From the NCBI RefSeq assembly GCF_016785095.1, contig NZ_JAEKJB010000011.1:62001-126000 (forward strand): a DNA stretch of 64,000 nucleotides. The letters run 5' to 3'. Within the stretch, counting starts at the first letter, position 1. Every line of letters begins with the position of its first letter. The notes beneath the pieces are model-generated. The model had not been told where the DNA came from. It saw nothing but the letters and a program-made list of their open reading frames with translations, and searched no databases. Both the position numbers and the translations under genes were made by a program. This DNA is from Alloalcanivorax marinus (GTDB lineage: Bacteria > Pseudomonadota > Gammaproteobacteria > Pseudomonadales > Alcanivoracaceae). This document shows, piece by piece, positions 53,620 to 63,412 of the stretch.

Positions 53620-54822
53620 TCAGGCTCGGGCCGGAGTGACCCGGTAGCCTTTCAGCGTGCTTACGAAATCCTGCAGGGCGTGGATGCCGGAGGCTTCCGC
53701 GTCCCGGCACCATTGCGCCAGGGAGTCGAGCATTTCCGCCGAGCTGTGGCTGGTCTGGCTCCAGATTTCCTGCAGACGCAGGCGGTAATCGTAGATTGTC
53801 GCCAGGGTCGAGTTGTGCTCGGTGAGGGTGGTCAGGCGTTTGGTGTGGCGCACCTTGAAGAAGCGCTGGTCGCGATGCAGCAGGGCGGCGGCGCGGTTGT
53901 AGAGGCCACGGGTGGCGTCGCAGGCGCGCGCCTTTTCCTGCTCGAACACGGGCTTGATCACTTCGCGGCGGTAGTGCGCCATCACCTGGAAGCGGTGTTG
54001 CACCAGGGCACGAAGGGTGTCCAGGTCCACGGTGTGTTTGTCGCGGGCGACCACCGGCTTGGGCGCCACCTTTTTCACCTTGGCCAGACGCAGCACCTCG
54101 AAGGTGCGGATCCAGGCCCAGCCCAGGTCGAACTCGAAGCGTCGCACGGAGAGCTTGGCGGAGTTCGGGTAGGTGTGGTGGTTGTTGTGCAGCTCCTCGC
54201 CGCCGATCAGGATGCCCCAGGGCAGCACGTTGCGGGAGGCGTCGCTGCACTCGAAGTTGCGGTAGCCCCAATAGTGGCCGATGCCGTTGATGATGCCGGC
54301 GGCGGTGATTGGAATCCATATCATCTGCACGGCCCAGACGGTGATGCCCACCACGCCGAACAGGGCCACGTTGATCAGACCCATCAGGGTAATGCCGAGC
54401 ACGCTGTGCTTGTGGTAGAGGTTGCGCTCCAACCAGTCGTCCGGGCAGCCGGCGCCGTATTTGTCCAGGGTCTCCTGGTTGGTGGCTTCCGCCTGGTAGA
54501 GCTCGGCGCCCTCGCGCAGTACCTTGCGCAGGCCGAGAACCTGCGGGCTGTGGGGGTCTTCCTCGCTGTCGCAGCGGGCGTGGTGCTTGCGGTGGATGGC
54601 GGTCCAGGCACGGGTGTCCATGCCGGTGGTCATCCACAGCCAGAAGCGGAAGAAATGCTTCAGGGCCGGGTGCAGCTCCAGGGCCCGGTGGGCGGAATAG
54701 CGATGCAGGTATACGGTCACGCTGACGATGGTCACGTGAGTGAGCGCCAGGGTGATCAGAACCAGGGTCCAGGGGCCGGGTGAGAGCAGGCCGCCGGAGA
54801 GGAAATTGAGTACGTCGTTCAT
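53620..54822 (-). CDS. Membrane fatty-acid desaturase (stearoyl/acyl-CoA delta-9 type)
   Basis: From the ATG at 54822 the protein is 400 residues. The three His boxes of the diiron desaturases are present: HRYSAH, HRKHH and HNNHH. Between them are hydrophobic pairs (WTLVLITLALTHVTIVSVTV; INVALFGVVGITVWAVQMIW). The C-terminal 150 residues form a charged helical tail longer than in basic desaturases. Unsaturated lipid synthesis is likely; regiospecificity is inferred from the family. Confidence 0.9.
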   Translation of the reverse strand: MNDVLNFLSGGLLSPGPWTLVLITLALTHVTIVSVTVYLHRYSAHRALELHPALKHFFRFWLWMTTGMDTRAWTAIHRKHHARCDSEEDPHSPQVLGLRKVLREGAELYQAEATNQETLDKYGAGCPDDWLERNLYHKHSVLGITLMGLINVALFGVVGITVWAVQMIWIPITAAGIINGIGHYWGYRNFECSDASRNVLPWGILIGGEELHNNHHTYPNSAKLSVRRFEFDLGWAWIRTFEVLRLAKVKKVAPKPVVARDKHTVDLDTLRALVQHRFQVMAHYRREVIKPVFEQEKARACDATRGLYNRAAALLHRDQRFFKVRHTKRLTTLTEHNSTLATIYDYRLRLQEIWSQTSHSSAEMLDSLAQWCRDAEASGIHALQDFVSTLKGYRVTPARA

Positions 54823-54845
54823 GGGGATGAGTATCTTTTTGGTGA

Positions 54846-56810
54846 CTAGCGGGTCATCAGCAGATGACCTTGAAAGTGTACCTGAGCCCGCCAGCCCGGT
54901 GCCAGATAAACCGTCCCGACCGGCTCGAAGATCAGGGCCGGGCCTTCCAGGCACTGTTCCGGCTTGAGGGCCTCTCTACGGTAGACCGGCACCGGCACGG
55001 ACAGTTCCGGCAGCCGGGCGTGCCAGGCCGGCTCCCCGGTACCGCCCGTGAGGGCCGCCGGCGCCGGTGAACGGGGCGCGGCCTGGCAGCGTACACGGAC
55101 ATTCACGCGCCGCACGGGCAGGGCCAGCCGGTGGCCATAGCGCTGTTCGTGAAGGGCATGGAAGGCCGCCTCGCAGGCCGCCGCGTCCCCTTCCCAGGGC
55201 AGCGCCAGGGTGGAGGACTGGCCCTGGTAGCACAGATCCAGGCTCACGGTGGTCTCGATGTCTGTTTCGGCCACGCCCTCGGCGGCCAGTTCGGCGCGAC
55301 CGTGCCGGTCCAGATCCCGGGCCAGGGTGTCCACGCCCTGGCCGTCGGCGTCCGCCGGCAGAGCCTGGATCAGCTCCCGCTTGCGCGGCGCGTACACCAG
55401 CCCCTCCGCGGACAGCACCCCGGCACGTACCGGTACCACGGCCTGGCGCATGCCCAGATTATCGGCCAGGGCGCACACGTGCAGGCCGCCGGCGCCGCCG
55501 AAGCTGACCAGCGTGAAGTTCGCCGGATCGAAGCCCTTCTGAATGGAAATCACCCGCAGAGCCTGGCTCATGTGCTCGTTGGCGAGATCAATGATGCCCC
55601 GCGCCGCGTCCTCGAGCCCCAGGCCCAGCCGTGCCGCCAGCCGGTTCACCGCCGCCCGGGCGGCGTCCTCGTCCAGGGCGAGGCTGCCGCCCAGGGCGAA
55701 TTCCGGTTGCAGGCGGCCGAGTACCACGTTGGCGTCGGTGACCGTGGGTTCGGTGCCGCCCCGGCCATAGCAGGCCGGGCCGGGGTGGGCGCCGGCGGAG
55801 CGCGGGCCCACATGGAGCAGGCCGGCGTCGTCGGCCCGCGCCAGGGAGCCGCCGCCGGCACCGATGGTGTGCATGTCCACCATCGGTACCGCCACCGGGT
55901 AAGGGCCGATGTGGCCATCCCGGGTCAGGCGGATGTCGCCGTCCAGCAGGGCCACGTCCGTGGAGGTGCCGCCCATGTCGAAGGTCATAAGGTGGTCGCG
56001 GCCCAGCTCGCGGCCCAGACGGCGGGCGGCGTTCAGGCCGCCGGCGGGGCCGGAGAGCAGCAGGTTCACGGCGCGGTCGGCGGCCTGTTCCGCCGCCACG
56101 GTGCCGCCGTTGGATTGCATGATGGTCAGCGGTGACGGCCGGGTATGGGTGGACAAACGATTCAAATAATGACGAATGCGCGGTGCCAGCCAGGCATTCA
56201 ACCAGGTGGCCAGGCCGCGCTCGTACTCGCCGCGCAAAGGCAGCACCTGGCTGGACAGGCTCACCGTCAGGCCGGCCTCCTCCAGAGCCCGGCCCAGCCG
56301 GTTTTCGTGGTCGGGGTCGAGATAGCTGAACAGCAGGTTGACCGCCACGGATTCGGGTTTGTGGGCGCTCACTCTCGACACGAGCTCCTGAATCTGCCGG
56401 TCATCCAGGGCGGTTATTTCCTCGCCGCCGGCGCCAAGCCGGGCCGGCAGGCTTTCCACCGGCGTTTCGCCCAGGGCGGAAGGCGCCGCGATGGGGGTCA
56501 GGTTGTAGAGCTCCGGACGGTTCTGGCGGCCGATCAGCGGCACGTCCTCCAGGCCCTGGTTGGTGACCAGCACGGTGCGCGCGCCCTGGCCTTCCAGGGC
56601 GGCGTTGGTGGCCACCGTGGTGCCATGCACGATAACCAGTTCGCCGGCACCCAGGGCGTCTTCCAGGCCCATTTCCCGGATGCCCTGAAGGATCGCCTGC
56701 TCCGGAGCGGCCGGCGTGGAAAGGACCTTGTGAATGCGCGGCTCATCCTCGCCGAGCAGCACGAAATCCGTGAAGGTGCCGCCCGTATCCACGCCCAGCC
56801 AGTACGCCAT
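54846..56810 (-). CDS. Hydantoinase/oxoprolinase A-type protein (HyuA), solitary
   Basis: From the ATG at 56810 (GGAG six bases upstream) the protein is 654 residues. The ASKHA-fold start GVDTGGTFTDFVLLGED is followed by VVHGTTVATNAALEG, MQSNGGTVAAEQA, MTFDMGGTSTDVALLDG, GAGGGSLARADDAG and the VSFGGAGGLHVCALAD block. This is a complete HyuA. HyuB is usually the next gene but is missing here. ATP-dependent hydrolysis of a cyclic amide is the family activity; substrate unknown. Confidence 0.9.
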   Translation of the reverse strand: MAYWLGVDTGGTFTDFVLLGEDEPRIHKVLSTPAAPEQAILQGIREMGLEDALGAGELVIVHGTTVATNAALEGQGARTVLVTNQGLEDVPLIGRQNRPELYNLTPIAAPSALGETPVESLPARLGAGGEEITALDDRQIQELVSRVSAHKPESVAVNLLFSYLDPDHENRLGRALEEAGLTVSLSSQVLPLRGEYERGLATWLNAWLAPRIRHYLNRLSTHTRPSPLTIMQSNGGTVAAEQAADRAVNLLLSGPAGGLNAARRLGRELGRDHLMTFDMGGTSTDVALLDGDIRLTRDGHIGPYPVAVPMVDMHTIGAGGGSLARADDAGLLHVGPRSAGAHPGPACYGRGGTEPTVTDANVVLGRLQPEFALGGSLALDEDAARAAVNRLAARLGLGLEDAARGIIDLANEHMSQALRVISIQKGFDPANFTLVSFGGAGGLHVCALADNLGMRQAVVPVRAGVLSAEGLVYAPRKRELIQALPADADGQGVDTLARDLDRHGRAELAAEGVAETDIETTVSLDLCYQGQSSTLALPWEGDAAACEAAFHALHEQRYGHRLALPVRRVNVRVRCQAAPRSPAPAALTGGTGEPAWHARLPELSVPVPVYRREALKPEQCLEGPALIFEPVGTVYLAPGWRAQVHFQGHLLMTR

Positions 56811-56919
56811 GGTGTCTCCGTGTTCCGTGTCCACTACAATGCGAGGCCCATGTTAATGTCCCCGGTGGAGGCGTGCACTCGCCCCGGACCCCGGATTCCC
56901 CGACCTGAATTGACCGAAT

Positions 56920-57729
56920 ATGCCTGAATTGCCCGAAGTGGAAACCACCCGGCGCGGCATCGAGCCCTATGTGGCTGGCCGTGTGCTCACCGCCGTCACC
57001 GTGCGCGAGCCGCGCCTCCGCTGGCCGGTGGACGCCCGCGTCGGCGAGCTGCGCGACCGGCCCATCCGCGCTCTGCGGCGGCGTGCCAAGTACCTGCTTA
57101 TCGATCTGGGCGACCTGGAGCTGGGTATCCATCTGGGCATGTCCGGCACTCTGCGGGTGGTGGGGGCGGACACCCCGCTGCGCAAGCACGATCATGTGGA
57201 CCTGCACCTGGACTCCGGCCGGCTGCTGCGTTTCAACGATCCGCGCCGCTTCGGCGCCCTGCTCTACCTGGCCGAGGGGCTGACCCATCCCCTGCTGGCC
57301 AACCTGGGGCCGGAGCCCCTGGACGAGGCGTTCGGCGGCGACTGGCTGTACCGGCGCAGCCGGGGACGGCGGGTGTCGGTGAAGAGCTTCATCATGGATA
57401 ACGCTACCGTGGTGGGGGTGGGCAACATTTACGCCCAGGAAAGCCTGTTCCTGGCCGGCATTCATCCGTCGCGGCCCGCCGGGCGTATCAGCCGCGCCCG
57501 TTACGAGCGTCTGGCGCTGTCGATCCGCGCGGTGCTGGCCAAGGCCATCGAGGCCGGTGGCACCACTCTGCGGGATTTCACCCGAGCCGATGGCCAGCCC
57601 GGCTATTTCGCCCAGCAGTTGCTGGTGTACGGCCGCGCGGGCCGGCCCTGCCGGCAGTGTGGGGCGCCCCTGCGGAGCGCCCGCCACGGCCAGCGCAGCA
57701 CGGTATTTTGCGCGGCCTGCCAGCGCTGA
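56920..57729 (+). CDS. mutM: Formamidopyrimidine-DNA glycosylase
   Basis: This 269-residue glycosylase/AP lyase excises oxidised purines. The catalytic N-terminus [15 protein letters not shown] is intact. [21 protein letters not shown] and [20 protein letters not shown] follow, with a C-terminal zinc finger [16 protein letters not shown]...CAACQR. The start is fixed because Pro-2 must be exposed. It is divergent from the HyuA gene. Confidence 0.97.
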   Translation: MPELPEVETTRRGIEPYVAGRVLTAVTVREPRLRWPVDARVGELRDRPIRALRRRAKYLLIDLGDLELGIHLGMSGTLRVVGADTPLRKHDHVDLHLDSGRLLRFNDPRRFGALLYLAEGLTHPLLANLGPEPLDEAFGGDWLYRRSRGRRVSVKSFIMDNATVVGVGNIYAQESLFLAGIHPSRPAGRISRARYERLALSIRAVLAKAIEAGGTTLRDFTRADGQPGYFAQQLLVYGRAGRPCRQCGAPLRSARHGQRSTVFCAACQR

Positions 57730-57902
57730 CGGGCCGCTGGCGGCCATATTGCCGGGCTCATAACAAAGCTGTAGATTGTGATGTGATTGTCGGAAGAAGA
57801 ATTACTTAGGAACGACAATAGCAGTATTACATTAACAAGCTCCCGGTGGACGCCCTGGGCGTGCCGGAGCACATCGACGATTCCAAGCAAGAGGGAACCA
57901 CC

Positions 57903-58268
57903 ATGAAGCGAGCCCTGCGCCTGGTCGCGGCCACCGCTCTCGCCTCGACGCTTTCGCTTGCCGGTCCCGCCCAGGCCCGCGACATGGAGCTGGATGGCGC
58001 TCGCCCGTCGGCGCTCGCCATGTTCGGCGATGCCCTGATCGTGCGGCCGATCATGACCGTGGGCACCGTGGGGGGCATAGCCGTCTACGCGGTGACCCTG
58101 CCATTCAGCCTGATTGGCGGCAACCCGCAGGAAGCCGCGGACACCCTGGTGAAAACACCGGCGTCCGCCGCCTTCGTGCGTTGTCTGGGCTGCACGCCCC
58201 GCCAGCATGAGCGGCTGCGGGCCGACAAGCGGGTGGTGGAAGCGAATCGCGTCAAGGAAGAGGACTGA
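57903..58268 (+). CDS. Small secreted/membrane protein of unknown function
   Basis: The product has 121 residues, a signal peptide (LRLVAATALASTLSLAGPAQA) and then one hydrophobic segment (IMTVGTVGGIAVYAVTLPFSLIGG). A short basic tail has two cysteines (RCLGCTPRQH). AGAGGGAACC precedes the ATG. It lies directly upstream of a barrel gene and may be co-transcribed with it. I do not recognise a function. Confidence 0.6.
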   Translation: MKRALRLVAATALASTLSLAGPAQARDMELDGARPSALAMFGDALIVRPIMTVGTVGGIAVYAVTLPFSLIGGNPQEAADTLVKTPASAAFVRCLGCTPRQHERLRADKRVVEANRVKEED

Positions 58269-58275
58269 TCCAGAA

Positions 58276-58833
58276 ATGAAAACCAACATCGCCGTCCTGG
58301 CCGTTCCGTTGATCGGCCTGGGCCTGCTGTCGCCCGTGAGCGCGGACGAACCCTCCCCGGCCTATCTGTCCCTGGGCTACGGCCATCATGAGCAGAATGA
58401 TCGCTTCTTCGGAGACGACCGGTTCGAAACCGGCGAACTGATCGGCAAACTCGGTGGGCGGGTGAACAACTGGTTCGGCGTGGAAATGCGCGCCGGCACC
58501 ACGATCAACAAGAACGAGGACAACCTGCGCGCTTTGCCCGGCGTCAAAGGCGAATACGCCATCGAATACTTCTACGGCATTTACGCCAAACTCAGCTGGG
58601 CCAACCACACCGCTTTCACCCCCTACCTGCTGGGTGGCTACACGGAAGGGAAGGAAAAGCTCGATACCGACCTTGGAGAAGTCGACCAGAAGTTCTATGA
58701 CTCCTCCTATGGCGCGGGCGTGGACATGGATCTCAGCGAGCGCGTGGGCCTGAACCTCGAGTACATGTTCTATTACGACAAGGACAACGTGACCGTCAAA
58801 GGCCCGGCGGCCTCGGCCTACTGGAAGTTCTGA
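58276..58833 (+). CDS. Outer-membrane beta-barrel (porin-family) protein
   Basis: The product has 185 residues, with a signal peptide to VSADEP and strands such as AYLSLGYGHHEQNDRFFG, WFGVEMRAGTTINK and FTPYLLGGYTEGKEK. It ends in AASAYWKF, a typical barrel C-terminus. The size fits an eight-stranded OMP_b-brl barrel. It starts 8 bases after the previous gene. Confidence 0.8.
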   Translation: MKTNIAVLAVPLIGLGLLSPVSADEPSPAYLSLGYGHHEQNDRFFGDDRFETGELIGKLGGRVNNWFGVEMRAGTTINKNEDNLRALPGVKGEYAIEYFYGIYAKLSWANHTAFTPYLLGGYTEGKEKLDTDLGEVDQKFYDSSYGAGVDMDLSERVGLNLEYMFYYDKDNVTVKGPAASAYWKF

Positions 58834-58861
58834 CCCGGCGCTTCAAACCGCCCGGACACAA

Positions 58862-58889
58862 AAAAGCCCCGCCACGTAGCGGGGCTTTT
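58862..58889. terminator. Bidirectional intrinsic terminator
   Basis: AAAAGCCCCGC (58862-58872) pairs with GCGGGGCTTTT (58879-58889). It is flanked by A- and T-runs, between the convergent barrel and RND genes. Confidence 0.88.
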
Positions 58890-58902
58890 CATTGCCGTGG
58901 GA

Positions 58903-58934
58903 GCGGGGCGGTGCCCCGCAGGGCACCGCCCCGC
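58903..58934 (-). terminator. GC-rich hairpin at the RND gene end
   Basis: GCGGGGCGGTGCCC (58903-58916) and GGGCACCGCCCCGC (58921-58934) form a 14-bp perfect stem with a 4-base loop, just after the RND stop codon. It lacks its own U-tract but stands next to the intrinsic terminator, so it may help to stop or stabilise the transcript. Confidence 0.5.
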
Positions 58935-58936
58935 CG

Positions 58937-61900
58937 TCAGGCGGCGGCGTGGTCGCTGTCGTCGTGGCCTTCGTCGCGGCCCAGCAGCATGTACATGGCC
59001 GGCACCACGAACAGGGTGAACAGGGTGCCGATGGTCATGCCGGCGGCCACCACCAGGCCGATGGCGAAGCGGGCACCGCCACCAGGGCCGGCGGCGATCA
59101 GCAGCGGCACCATGGCCAGCACCAGGGCGGCGGTGGTCATCAACACCGGGCGCAGCCGCACGGCGGCGGCGTGCTCGATGGCCTGGCGCTTGCTCATGCC
59201 CTCGTCCTGCATCTTGTTGGCGAACTCCACGATCAGAATCCCGTGTTTGGAGATCACCCCGATCAGCGTCACCAGGCCCACCTGGGTGTAGATGTTCAGG
59301 GTGGTCAGGCCCAGGCTCACGAAAATCATGGCGCCGCACACCGACATCGGCACCGTGATCAGCATGATGATCGGGTCCCGCCAGGACTCGAACTGGGCGG
59401 CCAGCACCAGGTAGATCACGATCAGCGCGAAGAAGAAGGTGATGATCAGGTCACTGCCTTCTTTCTTGAACTGGCGGGACTGGCCGGAGTAATCCACCGA
59501 GTAGCCCGGAGGCAGCACCTCGTTGGCGGCGGTTTCCAGCACGCCCAGGGCCTCGCCCAGGGTCACGCCGGGCCGCTGCACCCCGGAGATGGTCACCGAG
59601 TTGAGCTGTTGGAAGCGCTTCAACTGCTGCGGCTGCACGGTTTCTTCCAGGCTGATCACCGTGGCCAGGGGCACCAGCTCGCCGCCGCCGGTGCGCACAT
59701 AGAACTGCTTGAGCTGCTCCGGAGTCAGGCGGTCGCCCCGCTGCACCTGGGGAATCACCTTGTAGGAACGGTTCTCCAGGGAGAAGCGGTTGGCGTAGCC
59801 GCCGGCCAGCATGGCGCCCATCTCCTGGGCCAGCTGTTGCATGGTGATGCCAAGGCTGGCCGCCTTCTCCCGGTCGATGACGATGTTGTAGCGCGGCTTA
59901 TCGATCTTCAGGTCGGTGTCCATGAAGATGAACTTGTTGCTGGCGCGAGCCTTGGCCAGAACTTCGTTGGCGAACTCCTGCAGGTTTTCGGTGGGCTCGG
60001 TGGTACCGATCACGAATTCCACCGGCAGCATGCCGCCGGCGGTGGGCAGGGACGGCGGTACGAAGGAGGCCACCTGCAGGCCGGCGATGCTGTTGATCTT
60101 CTCGGACAGCTCGGTGTTCGCCTCGGCGGTGGTCTGGTCGCGTTCGTTCCAGCTTTTCAGTACGAAGCCGGCCAGCGCCGTGTTGGAGGCGGCGGTGCCG
60201 GCGCCGCCGCCGATGCCGTTGAGCAGGAATACGTTGCCCACCGACGGCATGCTGTCGGCGATCTGGTTGAACTCCCGGGTGAAGGGTTCCAGATAATCCA
60301 GCGTCACATAAGGGTCGGCGGTGGATGAGGTCAATACGAAGCCCTGGTCCTCCGCCGGTTCCAGCTCACTGGGCGAGCTGATGAACAGGAAGTAACAGGA
60401 CACCAGAATCACCAGGCCGAACACATAGATCACCGGCCGGTCGTTGAGGGCGCCGTGCAGGCGTCGCTCGTAGCCCTTCTCCAGTTTTTCGAAACGGCGG
60501 TTGAGCCACTTTTCGAAGCGATGGCCTTCCCGGTTCGGATCGTGGGGCTTGAGAATCTTGGCGGCCATCATCGGCGACAGGGTCAGTGCCACGATACCGG
60601 ACAGCAGCACCGCGCCGGCCAGGGAGAAGGCGAATTCCACGAACAGGGTGCCGGTGAGGCCGCCCATGAAACCAATAGGCAGGTACACCGCCACCAGGGT
60701 GGTGGTCATCGCCACCACCGGCCAGGCCAGTTCCCGGGCGCCCTTGATGGCCGCGTCGAACGGCGATAGCCCCTCTTCCACGTGCCGGTGCACGTTCTCC
60801 AGCACGATGATGGCGTCGTCCACCACGATGCCGATGGCCAGCACCATGGCCAGCAGGGTCAGCAGATTGATGGAGAAGCCCATCAGCAGCATCAGGAACA
60901 GGGCGCCGACCATGGACAACGGCACGGCGATGGCCGGGATCAGCACCGAACGCAGTGAACCCAGGAACAGGTAGATCACCAGAATCACGATCAGTACCGC
61001 CTCGATCAGGGTCTTGATCACCTCGTCGATGGAGTCCTGGATGTAGTCGGTGCCGTCGTAGGGGATGTCGCCGCTCATGCCTTCCGGCAACTGCGGAAAG
61101 ATCTGGTTTTCCAGAACGTCGCGTACTTCCGCGATCACGTCCAGGGCGTTGGCGTCGGTGCCCACCTCGACACCGATGAAGGTGGCCTGCTTGCCGTTGA
61201 AGGTCACCGACGATTGATAGGACTCCGAGCCCAGTTCCACATCGGCCACGTCACCGAGCCGCACGATGGCGTTACCCTCGGAACGGATGATCAGCCGCTC
61301 GAACTGGCGGGCGGAATTCAGGTCGGTACCGGCTTTCAGGTCCAGGGCCACGTTGGTGCCCTTGGTGCTACCCACCGCGGCCAGCACGTTCTGCTGCTGC
61401 AGGGCGCCGTACACGTCCGAGGGCGTCACTCCCAGGGCCGCCATGCGTTCCGCCTTGAGCCAGGCGCGCATGGCGAAGGTACGGTCGCCGAGTACGCGGG
61501 CGCGCTGTACCCCGGGAATGGTGGCCAGTTTGGGCTGGATCTCGCGCACGATGTAGTCGGTGATCTGGTTGTTGTCGAGAATCTCCGACGAGAACGACAG
61601 ATACATCGAGGCGATGTCCTCGCCCACCGCCAGTTCGACGGTCGGGTCCTCGGACTCCTGCGGCAACTCGCTGCGCATCTTGTTGACCTTGGCCACGATT
61701 TGCGTGAGCGCCTCGTTGGGGTCGGCGCCCAGGCGAATATAGGCCTGGATCGAGGACGCCCCCTGCAGTGAGGTGGAGACCAGGTAATCGATGCCCTCGG
61801 CGGAGGCGATTTCCTGCTCCAGGGGCGTGGTGATAAAGCCCTGGATCAGGTCCGCGTCGGCGCCGGTATAGACCGTGGTCACGGTGACCACGGCGTTTTC

Positions 61901-62020
61901 CATTTCCGGATACTGGCGAACGTTCAGCTCGGTGGCGGCGCGCAGGCCGAGCAGGAAGATGAACAGGCTGACCACGCTGGCCAGCACCGGTTTATTGATG
62001 AAAATATCCGTGAATTTCAT
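58937..62020 (-). CDS. RND efflux permease, HAE1/MMPL-type
   Basis: The protein is 1027 residues, full size for an AcrB/MexB-type pump. It starts MKFTDIFINKPVLASVVSLF. It has the proton-relay pair in GIVVDDAIIVLENVHRHVEEG and the GFSINLLTLLAMVLAIG and TVPMSVCGAMIFV membrane blocks, with two large periplasmic loops. It exports drugs, solvents or lipids using the proton gradient. It starts 8 bases after the adaptor gene. No TolC-like gene is in the window, so a chromosomal outer-membrane factor is presumed. Confidence 0.95.
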   Translation of the reverse strand: MKFTDIFINKPVLASVVSLFIFLLGLRAATELNVRQYPEMENAVVTVTTVYTGADADLIQGFITTPLEQEIASAEGIDYLVSTSLQGASSIQAYIRLGADPNEALTQIVAKVNKMRSELPQESEDPTVELAVGEDIASMYLSFSSEILDNNQITDYIVREIQPKLATIPGVQRARVLGDRTFAMRAWLKAERMAALGVTPSDVYGALQQQNVLAAVGSTKGTNVALDLKAGTDLNSARQFERLIIRSEGNAIVRLGDVADVELGSESYQSSVTFNGKQATFIGVEVGTDANALDVIAEVRDVLENQIFPQLPEGMSGDIPYDGTDYIQDSIDEVIKTLIEAVLIVILVIYLFLGSLRSVLIPAIAVPLSMVGALFLMLLMGFSINLLTLLAMVLAIGIVVDDAIIVLENVHRHVEEGLSPFDAAIKGARELAWPVVAMTTTLVAVYLPIGFMGGLTGTLFVEFAFSLAGAVLLSGIVALTLSPMMAAKILKPHDPNREGHRFEKWLNRRFEKLEKGYERRLHGALNDRPVIYVFGLVILVSCYFLFISSPSELEPAEDQGFVLTSSTADPYVTLDYLEPFTREFNQIADSMPSVGNVFLLNGIGGGAGTAASNTALAGFVLKSWNERDQTTAEANTELSEKINSIAGLQVASFVPPSLPTAGGMLPVEFVIGTTEPTENLQEFANEVLAKARASNKFIFMDTDLKIDKPRYNIVIDREKAASLGITMQQLAQEMGAMLAGGYANRFSLENRSYKVIPQVQRGDRLTPEQLKQFYVRTGGGELVPLATVISLEETVQPQQLKRFQQLNSVTISGVQRPGVTLGEALGVLETAANEVLPPGYSVDYSGQSRQFKKEGSDLIITFFFALIVIYLVLAAQFESWRDPIIMLITVPMSVCGAMIFVSLGLTTLNIYTQVGLVTLIGVISKHGILIVEFANKMQDEGMSKRQAIEHAAAVRLRPVLMTTAALVLAMVPLLIAAGPGGGARFAIGLVVAAGMTIGTLFTLFVVPAMYMLLGRDEGHDDSDHAAA

Positions 62021-62028
62021 GGGCGGCC

Positions 62029-63195
62029 TCAGCTGTTACCCGGCGTCGGCGTCGGGTCGGCGGAAGGCCGCACATCGTTCTCGATGGTTACCCTGGCGTC
62101 GTTGCGCAGTTTCAGCAGCCCGCTGGTGGCCACCACCTCGCCGGGCTTGAGCCCGTCCACCACGGCCACCAGGTCGCCGCGCTGGCGGCCCAGTTTCACG
62201 AAGCGTTTCTTGACGATTTTCCGGGGTTCGTCTTCGCCGCTGGCTTGCTCGCCGTTCTTGCCGGTGTCGGCGTCCTGCAGCACGAATACCGCATTGCCAT
62301 AGGGCGCGTAGCTGATCGCGGTGCGCGGCACCACCACCACGTCTTCCGCCTGGGGCAACTGGATATTCACCTTGGCGAACATACCCGGGCGCAGTTTGCG
62401 ATCCGCGTTCTCGAAGCGGGCCTGGATATTCACGTTGCGGGTGGCCGCGTCCACGCCCGGCTCAATGGCGCTGATCTCACCTTCGAAGCTCTGGTCCGGG
62501 AAGGCATCCAGCCGCACCTGTACCTTGAAGCCCTGCTCCACCTTGCTGAGTTCCTGCTCCGGCAGGGAGAAGTCCACGAAGATCGGTTCCAGCTGGGTGA
62601 GGCTCACCACCGGGGTGCCGGGCTGCAGATACTGACCCAGGTCCACCTGGCGAATGCCGAGCCGGCCGTCGAAGGGCGCGCGCACGGTCTTGTAGTTGAG
62701 CTGTTCCTGCTGGGCCTGGGCCTGGGCCATGGCCTGGTCGCGCTGGGCGCGGCGGTTATCCAGCTCGGATTTGGAAATGCTGCCTTGCTTGAACAGCCGC
62801 TCGTAACGGTCGAATTCCTGGCGGGACAACCGGGCGGTGGCTTGCAGCGCATTGAGCTGGGCGCGGTCGGCGGCGGATTCCAGGGTTACCAGCACATCGC
62901 CTTGTTTGACCGTGTCGCCGGATTCGAACTCGATCTTGCGCACCTCGCCGGCCACCTGACTGGTCACGTCCACGCCGTTCACCGCGTTGACCGTGCCCAC
63001 CGCTTCCAGCATCAGGGCCCAGCTGTCCGGGCGGGCTTCATAGGTGGATACCGCGGCGGCGGGTTGCGGCATGTTGTCGAAGAATTCGTTCATCTTCACG
63101 CTGACAAATGCCTTGAAGCCGAAGATCGCCCCGAACACGATCGCCAGGATGATCAGCATGATCACCATGCGCTTGCTGATAATGCGCTTACTCAT
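62029..63195 (-). CDS. RND periplasmic adaptor (membrane fusion protein)
   Basis: From the ATG at 63195 the protein is 388 residues. An N-terminal anchor (MVIMLIILAIVFGAIFGF) is followed by the lipoyl/barrel-sandwich start NAVNGVDVTSQVAGEVRKIE. A coiled-coil hairpin (ARLSRQEFDRYERLFKQGSI) leads to the second lipoyl half (KTVRAPFDGRLGIRQVDLGQ). The beta-barrel end has RPGMFAKVNIQLP. It is the first gene of the two-gene pump operon. The longer frame to 63279 lacks similarity. Confidence 0.92.
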   Translation of the reverse strand: MSKRIISKRMVIMLIILAIVFGAIFGFKAFVSVKMNEFFDNMPQPAAAVSTYEARPDSWALMLEAVGTVNAVNGVDVTSQVAGEVRKIEFESGDTVKQGDVLVTLESAADRAQLNALQATARLSRQEFDRYERLFKQGSISKSELDNRRAQRDQAMAQAQAQQEQLNYKTVRAPFDGRLGIRQVDLGQYLQPGTPVVSLTQLEPIFVDFSLPEQELSKVEQGFKVQVRLDAFPDQSFEGEISAIEPGVDAATRNVNIQARFENADRKLRPGMFAKVNIQLPQAEDVVVVPRTAISYAPYGNAVFVLQDADTGKNGEQASGEDEPRKIVKKRFVKLGRQRGDLVAVVDGLKPGEVVATSGLLKLRNDARVTIENDVRPSADPTPTPGNS

Positions 63196-63412
63196 CGGTA
63201 TAAACCCCTGATAGAAGGCGGTGTTTTTGATTCTTGTGCCCGCGGAGGGCGGCGTCCCGCGTGACGCCGGGCCGGCCATCCGTGGCCTGAAACTGAGCGA
63301 AGAGCATACGCCACGGTCATGGGATATTGAAATGGCAGTGTGAACACCCGGTCGACCCCGAGCCAGAGGCCATGGCGCCTATGCGCCGCGCGGATCGATT
63401 TTTGACGTCGCG

